Assembly: GCA_002083595.1 (NCBI GenBank)
Contig: MSXT01000003.1
Location: forward strand, 1-59,069
Length of the DNA: 59,069 bases
Origin: Proteobacteria bacterium ST_bin16
GTDB lineage: Bacteria > Pseudomonadota > Gammaproteobacteria > Burkholderiales > Nitrosomonadaceae
Reading direction: 5' to 3'
Part shown: positions 50,517 through 59,069 of the stretch, piece after piece
Position numbering within the stretch: the stretch's first letter is position 1
How the letters are laid out: each line of letters opens with the position of its first letter
Notes under the pieces: generated by a model
Databases searched by the model: none
Told to the model about the DNA's origin: nothing
The model's input: the letters and a program-made list of their open reading frames with translations, nothing else
Position numbers and translations under genes: made by a program

Positions 50517-50972
50517 CTAACGCAGCAAGTGCAGACGGGGAATTGCGTCACGATCAATCCACACAATCGCATTTTGGTTAAATTGCTGCCCCAATGATTT
50601 TGCGCTGTGTATATCGATCCCGGGGATAAAAAAACTTTTTTCTGCCGGCCATACGCCAGCCGGATCCGTGTGCACACTTTCAATGCTTTGATAGGCGTGA
50701 CAGATCAGAAAATGTCTCAGCGATTCATGCGCCGCTACGTTTTTCTCATCGCTGACTAATTGGCTGCACGGGTTATAGGCGCTGATGATCGCCGCGCACG
50801 ATTGATTTAACGTCACCAGGAATTGCGCGAGCGGTTCGGAGTATTGATCGATTCTTAGCGTAATGCATTCAGCCGCGGTGCCGATCCGGTAATCCGTTTG
50901 GGTATAGTTTACGATCAGTTGATCGGAGATCGTTGAGGAAATCGGGTTTTCCCAGTTAATGTTCATGCGCAT
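50517..50972 (-). CDS. DUF3293 family protein
   Basis: The C-terminal two thirds match DUF3293: AAIISAYNPCSQLVSDEKNVAAHESLRHFLICHAYQSIES, PAGVWPAEKSFFIPGIDIHSAKSLGQQFNQNAIVWI. The 151-residue form starts at the ATG at 50972, which overlaps the end of the upstream cytochrome c gene. The frame can be read from 51017, but the extra residues are not family-like. There is no clear ribosome binding site, so translation may be coupled to the cytochrome. Function unknown. Confidence 0.78.
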   Translation of the reverse strand: MRMNINWENPISSTISDQLIVNYTQTDYRIGTAAECITLRIDQYSEPLAQFLVTLNQSCAAIISAYNPCSQLVSDEKNVAAHESLRHFLICHAYQSIESVHTDPAGVWPAEKSFFIPGIDIHSAKSLGQQFNQNAIVWIDRDAIPRLHLLR

Positions 50973-51510
50973 GGCTATGGTCATGCGTGTGATCCTTAGC
51001 CGAATGGACGAGCTCATCGTATTGCTCGGGTGTCATATGGCTCATTTTGAGGATAAAGGCGGCCATTGCCCAGATCGAGTTGTCATCGTGACTGAGTCCC
51101 CAAGCCGGCATGGCGGTCATTTTTAAACCGTTTTTGATTACCCAGAAGTATTCCTTGGCACGATCCTGTTTTTCAGCTTGATCGGTGACTGGTTCGCGTT
51201 GATGAAATACCGGCGGCTGGGGGTACAAACCGATAGAAAGTTCGGTTGGCTTCAAGCCGGGGGCAAGATGGCAGACCGGGCACATGGCATCGTAGTGAAC
51301 CGCGCCGGTCAGCAGCAGCTTCTCATCATCCAAAGGCGGTACTTCCAGATTCTTGGCGCGTGCTTCAATGGAGCTTTCACGCACCCATTCGATGATTTTT
51401 TCAGTGATGGTCCAATGTTTCTCGGTGGCTGCCATATTGTAAGCACCGGAACCAAGAGCGGTTATGATCAGAATGAGTAGTGCCAAAAACAAACTCAGAA
51501 TCTTTTTCAT
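50956..51510 (-). CDS. Monohaem c-type cytochrome with His-rich tail
   Basis: A 184-residue protein with an N-terminal membrane anchor or signal (ILSLFLALLILIITALGSGAY) and one haem site, C77-P-V-C80-H81. Met residues in NGLKMTAMPAWG are candidate axial ligands. The C terminus is His-rich (DHTHDHSHAHEH) and could bind copper or other metals. It would work in periplasmic electron transfer, but the partner is unknown. GAGGTGAAAC upstream of the ATG is a strong ribosome binding site. The following DUF3293 gene overlaps its end. Confidence 0.9.
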   Translation of the reverse strand: MKKILSLFLALLILIITALGSGAYNMAATEKHWTITEKIIEWVRESSIEARAKNLEVPPLDDEKLLLTGAVHYDAMCPVCHLAPGLKPTELSIGLYPQPPVFHQREPVTDQAEKQDRAKEYFWVIKNGLKMTAMPAWGLSHDDNSIWAMAAFILKMSHMTPEQYDELVHSAKDHTHDHSHAHEH

Positions 51511-51591
51511 GTTTCACCTCATCAGATGATTGAGCACCGGTTGCTTGGCCGGATAGCTTTGCGATCATCGTACTTTCAATTCCGGTGAGAA

Positions 51592-52542
51592 TCAACTTGC
51601 ATTCTCGGGATCGGCGGATTTGCCGCTTTCCAGCTTGCTTTGAATACTGGCGTGATCAAGATGAGGCGCAAACATTTCGATGAAATCAAGAATATAACCA
51701 CGCATATAGCTATTGCGGCTGATACCGATGCGTGTGGTGCTGGGTTCAAATAGATGACTGGCATCGATGGATCTGAGGGTTTTATCGCGCTTGGCATCAA
51801 AAGCCATGTTGGCAAGAATGCCAACACCCAATCCCAGTTCCACATAGGTTTTAATCACGTCAGAGTCAATGGCGGTGAGTACCACATTGGGCTCCAATCC
51901 GCAGCTTGCGAATGCCTGGTTGATTTTTGAACGGCCGGTAAAAGCGGAATCATAAGTAATGATGGGATACCGATTGATTGCTTCCAGCGTGAGCTTTTTT
52001 AATTTTAGCAACGGATGTTTGGGCGGCACGATGATGCAGCGGTTCCACTGATAGCAGGGCAGCATGATAAGTTCTTGATATTGTTCAAGCGCTTCGGTGG
52101 CGATTCCAATGTCCGCTTCACCCGAAGTGACCAAAGCGGCAATCTGTACCGGGCTGCCTTGCCGCAAAATGAGTTTGACCTTAGGGTAGCGCGCGGTAAA
52201 ACGCTGGATCACGGGTGGCAATGAATAGCGCGCCTGGGTGTGAGTGGTCGCGATGGTTAACGTGCCGCCGGCTTCGTTGGTAAATTCCTGCGCTATTTTC
52301 TTCAAGTTGTCAGCATCACGCAGCATCTTGGCGGCTGTTTTTATGATCAATTGTCCTGGTGGTGTTATTTTTACAATGCGTTTGCCATTGCGCAGAAAAA
52401 TATCGACGCCGAGTTCTTCTTCGAGCAATTGGATTTGCTTGCTGATAGCCGGTTGAGAGGTGTGCAGATTTTTTGCCGCCCTAGATAAATTCATATCCTG
52501 ATTGGCGGTTTCGCATAAATAGCGCAGTTGCTGAAGTTTCAT
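51592..52542 (-). CDS. cysB: LysR-type regulator, CysB/Cbl branch
   Basis: The 316-residue regulator has an N-terminal winged helix (LQQLRYLCETANQDMNLSRAAKNLHTSQPAISKQIQLLEEELGVDIFLRNGKRI) and a C-terminal effector domain of the CysB type (TLTIATTHTQARYSLPPVIQRFTARYPKVKLILRQGSP). CysB proteins bind O-acetylserine or sulfate-derived ligands and activate sulfate assimilation genes. It is divergent from the cysI operon over a 425-base gap, as expected for its regulator. Cbl, a close paralogue, cannot be ruled out. Confidence 0.9.
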   Translation of the reverse strand: MKLQQLRYLCETANQDMNLSRAAKNLHTSQPAISKQIQLLEEELGVDIFLRNGKRIVKITPPGQLIIKTAAKMLRDADNLKKIAQEFTNEAGGTLTIATTHTQARYSLPPVIQRFTARYPKVKLILRQGSPVQIAALVTSGEADIGIATEALEQYQELIMLPCYQWNRCIIVPPKHPLLKLKKLTLEAINRYPIITYDSAFTGRSKINQAFASCGLEPNVVLTAIDSDVIKTYVELGLGVGILANMAFDAKRDKTLRSIDASHLFEPSTTRIGISRNSYMRGYILDFIEMFAPHLDHASIQSKLESGKSADPENAS

Positions 52543-52967
52543 AGGTTACACCTGCTAATAAAAAATGGTGATATGTATCTAATATAATATTATTTTGATT
52601 TGTAAATAGGTATTGGTATCATGCCATGCGGCTAAAAGTGGAAAAATGCGGTTGCAAGATTCATTCTGTCAGGTTCTCTGATTAGTTTCATCATACACAC
52701 TAGAATTGATTGCCGTGACAAGTTACAGGCGATTGCGCTTGGTTTTTTGATAAAATAACAAATTACGCTAGGCTCCGTAAAAAAATGTGAACAAAGACAG
52801 CTAAGCAGCGGTAACGGTTGGTCAATACGATTGCAGTGTGTTGAATTTTAATAAAAGTGAAAAAGCTGATGCCGTGCATCAGGATGATAAGGTGAGCGGC
52901 TGGGTGGCGGATTGCTGATTATTGGCAGGTCTCGGCAATTTCCCATTAATGAAACTAGGATTGATTA
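52543..52967. other. Divergent intergenic region, cysB-like gene and cysI operon
   Basis: A 425-base gap without a convincing gene. It is AT-rich near the regulator start (TAATATAATATTATTTTG at about 52577-52594). Promoters for both directions and CysB sites are expected here, but CysB sites are too degenerate to assign by eye. A TTGGTTTTTTGATAAAAT stretch at 52740-52757 is one candidate promoter region. Confidence 0.5.
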
Positions 52968-53195
52968 ATGAGTACAAATATTGAGAATAAACCGAAACAA
53001 GTAACATGGTTTAATGGGTGTGGCGGACGGATCGGTATCGTGGTGGGTGAAAGCGGTGAGCATGCTTATATCGGTATGGCATTGCGGCATGATGAAGACG
53101 ATGATGTGGACCATATCATGAAGTATGGCGCCAAATTTCCATTGGATGCGGCTCTATTGCTGCCGGTGTCGAAACGGTATACGCAAGAATCCTAA
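52968..53195 (+). CDS. Small hypothetical protein upstream of cysI
   Basis: A 75-residue soluble protein (MSTNIENKPKQVTWFNGCGGR...), with an acidic patch (RHDEDDDVDH) and no signal peptide. AGGATTGATT precedes the ATG. It ends 50 bases before the cysI start in the same direction, so it is probably the first gene of the sulfite reductase operon. No family is recognised. Confidence 0.6.
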   Translation: MSTNIENKPKQVTWFNGCGGRIGIVVGESGEHAYIGMALRHDEDDDVDHIMKYGAKFPLDAALLLPVSKRYTQES

Positions 53196-53244
53196 AGGCA
53201 TAATCCATTGGTTATCTTTGAATGAACAGGCGGGGAAATTAACG

Positions 53245-54987
53245 ATGTATCGCTATGATGAATATGATCAGCAAATAGTGGATGAACGTGTCAGGCAGTA
53301 CCGCGATCAGGTGCGCCGCCGTCTTTCCGGTGAATTGACCGAACAAGAGTTTTTGCCGTTGCGGCTGCAAAACGGGTTGTATATGCAAATACATGGGTAC
53401 ATGTTACGAATTGCAGTGCCCTACGGCCTGATTTCTTCGCAGCAGATGCGTATGTTTGCGCATATTGCGCGTAAGTATGACCGTGGTTATGGTCATTTCA
53501 CCACACGTCAGAACATTCAGTTCAATTGGCTCAAATTGCAGGATACACCCGATATCCTCGCCGATTTGGCGTCGGTGCAAATGCACGGCATTCAAACCTC
53601 TGGCAATTGTGTTCGCAACATTACCTCGGATGAATTTGCCGGTGTTGCACAGGACGAAGTGGTGGATCCCCGTCCGTATGCCGAGATTTTGCGCCAATGG
53701 AGCACGTTTCATCCGGAATTTGCCTATTTGCCGCGCAAATTCAAGATCGCCATCAGCGGTGGTAAAGAAGACCGTGCAGCCATTTATGCGCACGATATCG
53801 GATTGGCGGCTATCAAAAATGCGCAAGGTGAAGTTGGCTTCCGGGTTGTGGTGGGTGGCGGATTGGGACGTACACCGATTATTGGCAGTGAAATCTGTGA
53901 ATTTGTGCCACGGCAGCATATTTTGACGTATGTCGAATCCATTCTGCGGATATATAACCAGTATGGCCGCCGCGACAATAAGTATAAAGCGCGTATCAAG
54001 ATTCTGGTCAAGGCGCTGGGGATCGATGAATTCAAACGTCAGGTTGAAGCAGACTGGGCGGATCTGAAAGACGGTCCCGGCACGTTAACCGGCGAGGAAG
54101 TCGACCGGGTCGCATCATTCTTTACCGATCCGGCGTATGAAACATTACCCGATCATGATTCGAAGCTGAATGAATTCAAAGCGGACAGCCGCTCGTTCTC
54201 GAATTGGCTATCGCGCAACGTCAAGCCGCACCGGGTTCCCGGTTATGCGATTGTGGTATTGTCATTGAAAAAACCGGGCAATGCACCCGGCGATGCCACC
54301 GCTGAGCAAATGGATTTTGTTGCGGATCTGGCGGATCGCTACAGTTTCGGTGAATTGCGCATCACGCATAAACAAAATCTGGTATTGGCGGATGTCCGGC
54401 AAAAGGATTTGATCAGTCTGTGGCAAGAGGCTTCCGCTCAGGAGTTGACGACGCCTAATATCGGTATGCTGACGGATATTATCAGTTGCCCGGGCGCGGA
54501 ATTCTGCACGCTGGCCAACGCACGCTCGATTCCGCTGGCGAAATTGATTGCCGAGCGTTTTGAGAATCTGGATTATTTGTACGATATCGGTGAAATTACG
54601 CTGAATATTTCAGGTTGTGTCAATGCCTGCGGACAGCACCACATCGGCAATATCGGTATCACCGGTGTGGAGAAGAAAGATCACGATGAGTGGTATCAAG
54701 TATCAATCGGTGGCGCGGAAGGTAACGACAGCTCGATCAGCAAAATTATCGGTCCTTCCTTTACCTTCCATCAAGTGCCGGAAGTCATTGAGCGGTTGAT
54801 TCATGTCTATTTGCGTGAACGCTTCGAAGACGAAAGTTTTATCGGCACGGTACGCCGCATCGGCCATGCGCCTTTCAAAGAGCATGTGTATGCGACCGAT
54901 TTCGTCGCACAGGAAGATGAAACTGCCAGCAAACACGTCGTGCTGCCCGCGCACTACGAGGTGCCTTATTATTCCCCCAGGTTTTAA
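53245..54987 (+). CDS. cysI: Assimilatory sulfite reductase, haemoprotein subunit
   Basis: The 580-residue protein is a siroheme/[4Fe-4S] nitrite/sulfite reductase. The cluster ligands are C-x5-C in ISCPGAEFCTLAN and C-x3-C in SGCVNACGQHH near residues 410-465. Duplicated ferredoxin-like halves are visible, with HFTTRQNIQFNWLKL in the first and FGELRITHKQNLVLADV in the second. It reduces sulfite to sulfide with electrons from an unidentified donor. No cysJ flavoprotein gene is in the window. The start at MYRYDEYD is chosen because it begins like family members; the frame runs open from 53125. It overlaps the DUF934 gene by one base. Confidence 0.92.
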   Translation: MYRYDEYDQQIVDERVRQYRDQVRRRLSGELTEQEFLPLRLQNGLYMQIHGYMLRIAVPYGLISSQQMRMFAHIARKYDRGYGHFTTRQNIQFNWLKLQDTPDILADLASVQMHGIQTSGNCVRNITSDEFAGVAQDEVVDPRPYAEILRQWSTFHPEFAYLPRKFKIAISGGKEDRAAIYAHDIGLAAIKNAQGEVGFRVVVGGGLGRTPIIGSEICEFVPRQHILTYVESILRIYNQYGRRDNKYKARIKILVKALGIDEFKRQVEADWADLKDGPGTLTGEEVDRVASFFTDPAYETLPDHDSKLNEFKADSRSFSNWLSRNVKPHRVPGYAIVVLSLKKPGNAPGDATAEQMDFVADLADRYSFGELRITHKQNLVLADVRQKDLISLWQEASAQELTTPNIGMLTDIISCPGAEFCTLANARSIPLAKLIAERFENLDYLYDIGEITLNISGCVNACGQHHIGNIGITGVEKKDHDEWYQVSIGGAEGNDSSISKIIGPSFTFHQVPEVIERLIHVYLRERFEDESFIGTVRRIGHAPFKEHVYATDFVAQEDETASKHVVLPAHYEVPYYSPRF

Positions 54988-55520
54988 TGGACATGATTAT
55001 CAAAAATAAAGCTATTGTCGCGGATGATTGGATGGTGTTGCGGTTGCAGGAACAAGAAACTCCTGAAAACGTTAGTGTTGCACCCGGTAAAGTCATTGTG
55101 CCGCTGAAAGTATGGCAAGCGCAACGTGAAACATTGCAACAACGCAAGGAAATCGGCGTATGGCTGGCCAGCGATGAGCGGCCTGAAGAATTGAAAGGCG
55201 ATATAGAAAAATTTTCCGTAATTGCGGTTGATTTTCCGAAATTCTCGGATGGCCGTGGTTACTCGATCGCCTTTAATCTGCGCGCGCGCTTAGGGTATAG
55301 CGGAGAGTTGCGTGCGATTGGCGATGTATTGCGCGATCAGTTGTTTTATTTACAGCGCGTGGGTTTTGACGCGTTTGCGCCGCGCCCGGACCGGAAAATT
55401 GAAGATGTGATAAAAGGTTTGGGCGATTTTTCTGAAGTGTATCAAACTTCGTTTGATCAAAAACTGCCGTTGTTCCGGCGCGTACAGCGCAAAGCAAACG
55501 AAGCGGCATCCGGTCAATGA
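54987..55520 (+). CDS. DUF934 family protein (sulfite reductase-associated)
   Basis: The 177-residue protein has the DUF934 core: GVWLASDERPEELKGDIEKFSVIAVDFPKFSDGRGYSIAFNLRARLGYSGELRAIGDVLRDQLFYLQRVGFDAF. The family sits beside cysI in many betaproteobacteria and is thought to aid sulfite reduction, but its exact role has not been established. It overlaps cysI by one base and cysH by four bases (ATGA), so all three are translated together. Confidence 0.9.
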   Translation: MDMIIKNKAIVADDWMVLRLQEQETPENVSVAPGKVIVPLKVWQAQRETLQQRKEIGVWLASDERPEELKGDIEKFSVIAVDFPKFSDGRGYSIAFNLRARLGYSGELRAIGDVLRDQLFYLQRVGFDAFAPRPDRKIEDVIKGLGDFSEVYQTSFDQKLPLFRRVQRKANEAASGQ

Positions 55521-56215
55521 GTGATTTGCAACAAAAAATCGAGCAGGTTGTTGCGGTTCTGACCGAAACAACCTGTGACTTTGCGCCAGTTACCTTTGCC
55601 AACAGTCTGGGCGCGGAAGATATGGTTTTGACCGATATCATTGACCGCTATCAGCTCGATATCGATATGTTCAGTCTGGATACCGGCCGTTTGCCGCAAG
55701 AGACCTATGATTTGATGCAAGTCGTGCGGGAGCGGTACAAAACACCGTTGCGTATCTATTTTCCCAATGTAAAACAGGTTGAGGCCTATGTCGCCGAGCA
55801 TGGCGTCAATGGGTTTTATGACAGTATCGAGTTGCGCAAGGCATGCTGCCATATCCGTAAAGTCGAACCACTGCGCCGCGCCTTGCAGGGTAAGCGCGCC
55901 TGGATCACCGGAATGCGAAGCGAACAAGCATCGACCCGGTCGAATTTGAAAGTATCGGCTTACGACATGGACAACCGCATGCAGAAAGTCAATCCATTAC
56001 AGGATTGGTCCAATGCGGAAGTCTGGGAATATCTCAAGCACTATGAAGTGCCTTATAACAAGCTGCACGATAAGTTTTATCCCAGCATCGGCTGCGCGCC
56101 TTGCACTCGTGCCATTACACCGGGAGAGGATATCCGCTCCGGGCGCTGGTGGTGGGAAGCACCGGAGAATAAAGAGTGTGGATTGCACAGCAGCAAGGTT
56201 GTACCCATAAAATAA
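55517..56215 (+). CDS. cysH: Adenosine-5'-phosphosulfate reductase
   Basis: The 232-residue protein has the APS reductase iron-sulfur cluster ligands C110-C111 and C193-x2-C196 and the catalytic C221 in ECGLH. The substrate-binding SLDTGRLPQETY and TGMRSEQASTR segments are present. The cluster marks it as an APS-type (assimilatory) enzyme, not a PAPS reductase, so it makes sulfite from APS directly and would feed the sulfite reductase in the same operon. No sulfate adenylyltransferase gene is in the window. Confidence 0.93.
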   Translation: MSDLQQKIEQVVAVLTETTCDFAPVTFANSLGAEDMVLTDIIDRYQLDIDMFSLDTGRLPQETYDLMQVVRERYKTPLRIYFPNVKQVEAYVAEHGVNGFYDSIELRKACCHIRKVEPLRRALQGKRAWITGMRSEQASTRSNLKVSAYDMDNRMQKVNPLQDWSNAEVWEYLKHYEVPYNKLHDKFYPSIGCAPCTRAITPGEDIRSGRWWWEAPENKECGLHSSKVVPIK

Positions 56216-56520
56216 CACCTGCGATTTGTTTGTACGTCATTGTTGTAAATCATTTGAGTTGGGTTGGAATCTGCTTAACTGTTGGAATGATTGCTTGATG
56301 GCTATGGTGTGATCTGAACAAAAATAAAACTGAACTGAACTTGTGTTTAATATTGCCGTGCCTTTCCCTTGTGAATTAGGGGGAAATTCATTGCGGCCGT
56401 AGTGTGTATTTCTGAGTGATATCAAATCAAGTATGCGATAAATTCGCAGATACGGGTAGAATATCGGCTGGAATTCATCGGGCTGGCAGTGTAAGGAAAA
56501 TATTAAATCAAGCTAACAGT
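56216..56520. other. Intergenic region, cysH and response regulator genes
   Basis: This 305-base gap has no recognisable gene. A hairpin lies at 56372-56390 (TGAATT and AATTCA with a G-rich loop) and could mark a regulatory site in the leader of the following gene. No clear terminator for the cys operon was found. Confidence 0.4.
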
Positions 56521-56943
56521 ATGAATTTGATAAAAGAACAGAATAAAAAACTGAAGGGATTTACTATCCTGGTGGTGGAAGATAACGAATTGAACCAGCA
56601 AGTTGCTAAAGGCTTGCTGGAATATAACGGTGCGACTGTAGCGATAGCCAATCATGGAAAAGAAGCATTGGAGATGTTGAGTAAATCTCCCTTCGACTGC
56701 GTATTGATGGATATTCAAATGCCCGTGATGGATGGCTTGGAAGCCACGCAATTAATCCGTGCCAACCCGCAGTGCCCGGATACTTTGATCATTGCAGTAA
56801 CAGCCAATGCAGACCAGCATCACAAAGATTTATGCCAAAGCGCGGGTATGAATGATTTTTTGACAAAACCAATTGATCCAGAACGGTTGGTCAATACGCT
56901 GTTGAAGTGGCTGATGCCAAAACCCGATGCACAGATCTCATGA
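56521..56943 (+). CDS. Single-domain response regulator (CheY-like)
   Basis: The 140-residue protein is almost only a receiver domain: acidic pocket VVEDNELN, phosphoacceptor Asp in CVLMDIQMPVMDG, Thr in IIAVTANA and Lys in DFLTKPIDPERL. No output domain follows. Such proteins act in phosphorelays or by binding a partner. The open frame starts at 56416, but the ATG at 56521 gives a normal start. There is no strong ribosome binding site. The next gene, also a receiver-domain protein, begins 76 bases later. Confidence 0.82.
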   Translation: MNLIKEQNKKLKGFTILVVEDNELNQQVAKGLLEYNGATVAIANHGKEALEMLSKSPFDCVLMDIQMPVMDGLEATQLIRANPQCPDTLIIAVTANADQHHKDLCQSAGMNDFLTKPIDPERLVNTLLKWLMPKPDAQIS

Positions 56944-57019
56944 GCGCTAAAAGATAAAAATGAATGGTTTTTTCTTGCTAAATCGGCTGCTTCTGATTGC
57001 GTATTAATTACATTTCTGG

Positions 57020-58234
57020 ATGAATAACGAAAAGCCGATACGTGTGCTGGTGCTCGATGATGACAGATTTATGCTTGAATTTGTCAGTCATTTGCTCAGG
57101 GATCTGGGCGTCAGCGAAGTGCTGGTTGCTGAGGATGGCAAGGCTGGCTTGTTTGTTATGTCCGCGCAAGTCTCTGCGATTGACTTGCTGATTTGTGATA
57201 TTGAAATGCCGGGTATGGATGGTATTGAGTTTCTGCGCAATATTGCGGATCAATATTACAACGGTAAGATCGTGTTATTTTCCGGTGTTAATCCCGATTT
57301 GCTTAAAGCAACAGAACGCTTGGCTTCTGTACGCGGGTTGAATGTCATTGGCACATTGGCAAAACCGGTGACGGTCGGTTCGCTGGCAGCCATTTTGGAT
57401 CAGCTATCGATACCTGTCCCGAGACGTGCTAATCCGGCCCGGATACGGCAGATTTTCACGATGGAAGAGATTCAGCAGGCCTTGGCGGCGGATCAGATTG
57501 ATTTATTTTATCAACCCAAAATCGACGTCTCCAGCCGCCGTGTTACCAGTGTCGAGTGCTTGGCACGGTGGTGCCATGCGCAATACGGATATGTTTCTCC
57601 GGATAACTTCATACCGGTGATTGAGCAAAGTGGATTGATCAATGACTTTACTCGTGATGTATTGAGAAAATCCGCTCTGCAATTGGATTTGTGGCTGCAA
57701 CAAGGGTTTGATTTAAAGATTTCAGTCAATGTTTCCATGGAAAATCTGGACCGGTTTAATTTGCCGGAAATTTATGCAATGGCCGTGCGCGATTGTTATG
57801 TGCCGATTGACCGGATAACGCTGGAAATTACCGAGGGCAAGCTGGGAAAGGATTTCGCGCAATCCTTGGACATTCTGACGCGGCTTAGGCTGAAGGGGTT
57901 TGGATTGGCTATCGACGATTTCGGCATAGGCTACTCATCGATGGAAACGCTCAAACATATGCCCTTTACCGAGCTCAAAGTCGATCGTATTTTCGCGCAT
58001 GGCGCGGCAAAAGATCCGGCAACTCGTGCCATTCTGGAGTCGAGTATAAAATTAGGTAAGGCGCTTGGCTTGAATGTCGTGGTGGAAGGCATTGAGACCC
58101 GAGCAGATTACCAGCTGGCGGTAGAACTCGGATGTGATGAAATTCAAGGATTTTTTATTGCGAAACCGATGCCCAGCGGTGAGTTTACCGAATGGTTATC
58201 GAAACATGAAAAAACACGGGATGAGCGATTCTAA
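57020..58234 (+). CDS. REC-EAL cyclic di-GMP phosphodiesterase-type regulator
   Basis: The 404-residue protein has an N-terminal receiver domain (VLVLDDDR, Asp in LLICDIEMPGMDG, Lys in GTLAKPV) and a C-terminal EAL domain (about 150-395). The signature motif is VECLARW (ECL instead of EAL). Catalytic residues are otherwise in place: SVNVS, EITEG, AIDDFGIGYSS, LKVDR, VEGIE and IQGFFIAKP. Hydrolysis of c-di-GMP is therefore likely, controlled by phosphorylation of the receiver. It is downstream of a single-domain response regulator, which may share its kinase. Confidence 0.9.
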   Translation: MNNEKPIRVLVLDDDRFMLEFVSHLLRDLGVSEVLVAEDGKAGLFVMSAQVSAIDLLICDIEMPGMDGIEFLRNIADQYYNGKIVLFSGVNPDLLKATERLASVRGLNVIGTLAKPVTVGSLAAILDQLSIPVPRRANPARIRQIFTMEEIQQALAADQIDLFYQPKIDVSSRRVTSVECLARWCHAQYGYVSPDNFIPVIEQSGLINDFTRDVLRKSALQLDLWLQQGFDLKISVNVSMENLDRFNLPEIYAMAVRDCYVPIDRITLEITEGKLGKDFAQSLDILTRLRLKGFGLAIDDFGIGYSSMETLKHMPFTELKVDRIFAHGAAKDPATRAILESSIKLGKALGLNVVVEGIETRADYQLAVELGCDEIQGFFIAKPMPSGEFTEWLSKHEKTRDERF

Positions 58235-58321
58235 ACGATCGGGGTTTTGGACAATAACCAAACACCGGCTGTAAGTACATTCGTATAAAATTAAGTAACA
58301 AGTGACTAATTGATTAAAAAT

Positions 58322-59069
58322 ATGACAAAAATGGATGCAACGTTGCACACTCAAACGGGAACAATCGCTGATACGTCTAATTTTAGCTTTGGCTTTACCA
58401 TAGCCGATTTCTACCGGCGAAGCGGCTTGGTCAGGCTGGATCAAGTATTTCTGGATTTTCTTCGCACCGGCGATGAAGCGCTGTATAAAAAATTAGAGAT
58501 TGCGCGCGCGCATCCGGATGATTTACTGCCTAAAGATGAATCCGCTTTATTGATCGAGATTGCGCCTTGGTTAGAAGATTTCATTGCCCGGTTGTTCAAC
58601 ATTGAGACCGAAGTGCAGCAATTGGCGGCGCGGCATCACGAATTGGCGCCGCTGTATTTTTGTAAGCGGCAATTTGTTCAGCGTCGCGCCAAAAGTAAAG
58701 TGAGCGATGAAGAGCTGGCAGGCATTGATGGCTTGGCGCTGGAAAAAGAACTGGCAGCTGAATTCGGCGAGGCTTTCTCAGAACTGATTTTCGCGACCAA
58801 AGTCACGCAGTGGATGGACGCGGAAGCGGAAAATGAAGCCCGTTTGAACAAAGCACTGCAATATGCAGCTTGGGCGTTACGCACACCGGCAGGCCAGCAG
58901 CATACGCATCAGGGTATTTTGTTCAAATCCCCTGCAAAGCTCGATTTTCAGCATCTGCTCTCGCTGCAAACGGATGATTCTGCCGGTTATACGATGCACC
59001 AGCTTGGGCATTTGCGTGAGCGCAACGGTTTTGCACTGACTGATAACGGCACCGATCTGATGGGTGCGC
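58322..59069 (+). CDS. N-terminal part of a large protein, truncated by the window end
   Basis: An ATG at 58322 opens a frame that continues past the last base, giving 249 codons here. It begins MTKMDATLHTQTGTIAD and contains IADFYRRSGLVRLDQVFLDFLR, IAPWLEDFIARLFNIETEVQQLAARHHELAPLYFCKRQFVQRRAKSK and a helical, charged continuation. No conserved catalytic motif is seen in this part. It may be the N-terminal region of a large FAD-dependent oxidoreductase of the type found in nitrifiers and methylotrophs, but this is a guess from the YFCKRQFVQRRA segment. No ribosome binding site stands out. Confidence 0.6.
   Translation, partial: MTKMDATLHTQTGTIADTSNFSFGFTIADFYRRSGLVRLDQVFLDFLRTGDEALYKKLEIARAHPDDLLPKDESALLIEIAPWLEDFIARLFNIETEVQQLAARHHELAPLYFCKRQFVQRRAKSKVSDEELAGIDGLALEKELAAEFGEAFSELIFATKVTQWMDAEAENEARLNKALQYAAWALRTPAGQQHTHQGILFKSPAKLDFQHLLSLQTDDSAGYTMHQLGHLRERNGFALTDNGTDLMGA

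Noticed and set aside
50517..51017. Longer start of the DUF3293 gene at 51017
   Set aside because: The extra N-terminal residues are Arg/Met-rich and lie inside the His-rich tail codons of the cytochrome gene.

Overview
The window looks like a chromosomal stretch of a betaproteobacterium, most likely a Nitrosomonas-like ammonia oxidiser. This is inferred from the gene set and is not proven by any marker gene. The supporting features are three PEP-CTERM surface proteins, an NnrS protein, a secreted cupredoxin/beta-propeller protein, the PHP-YciO-M50-trpS-scpA-scpB order, and an APS-reductase type assimilatory sulfate pathway with a DUF934 protein. No rRNA, tRNA, CRISPR array or intact insertion sequence was seen.

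Layout. 1-7.6 kb: the start of a response regulator, a PEP-CTERM gene, suhB, and a six-gene minus-strand housekeeping operon. 7.7-16.9 kb: nnrS, a PD-(D/E)XK nuclease-like gene, a HepT/MNT-type pair with altered motif residues, a second PEP-CTERM gene and assorted single enzymes. 16.95-19.4 kb: two decayed IS5-type elements bracketing a third PEP-CTERM gene. 19.7-24.2 kb: an ABC exporter, lolD, a lolC/E gene and a Crp/Fnr regulator.

24.2-32.5 kb is the most unusual region. It is a tightly packed five-gene operon holding a glycyl radical enzyme of unassigned type, its radical-SAM activase, a possible SCP2-like small protein, an 821-residue protein with an internal duplication, and a DUF6765 protein. 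A perfect FNR-type box (TTGAT-N4-ATCAA) lies between this operon and the divergent Crp/Fnr gene, whose recognition helix carries the FNR-type E-x-x-S-R residues. An oxygen-sensitive radical enzyme system of unknown substrate in a probable aerobic nitrifier is the best candidate here for an undescribed system.

32.5-46.3 kb: rlpA, agmatinase, and a surface/export region: a beta-barrel protein with a 45-bp minisatellite, a DUF5666 protein with 18-bp repeats, a DUF6502 regulator, a cupredoxin/propeller protein, an RTX-tail-like protein, a DUF1611 ATPase, a second ABC exporter, a hydrolase and an OprP-type porin. The DUF6502/cupredoxin intergenic region has a near-consensus sigma70 promoter covered by three copies of a GGGAAAAT motif. 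46.4-56.2 kb holds two cysteine/sulfate assimilation blocks (cysK-serine acetyltransferase, and cysB-like/cysI/DUF934/cysH), separated by small membrane, Tim44-like and cytochrome genes. 56.5-59.07 kb: a single-domain response regulator, a REC-EAL protein, and the start of a large protein cut off by the window end.
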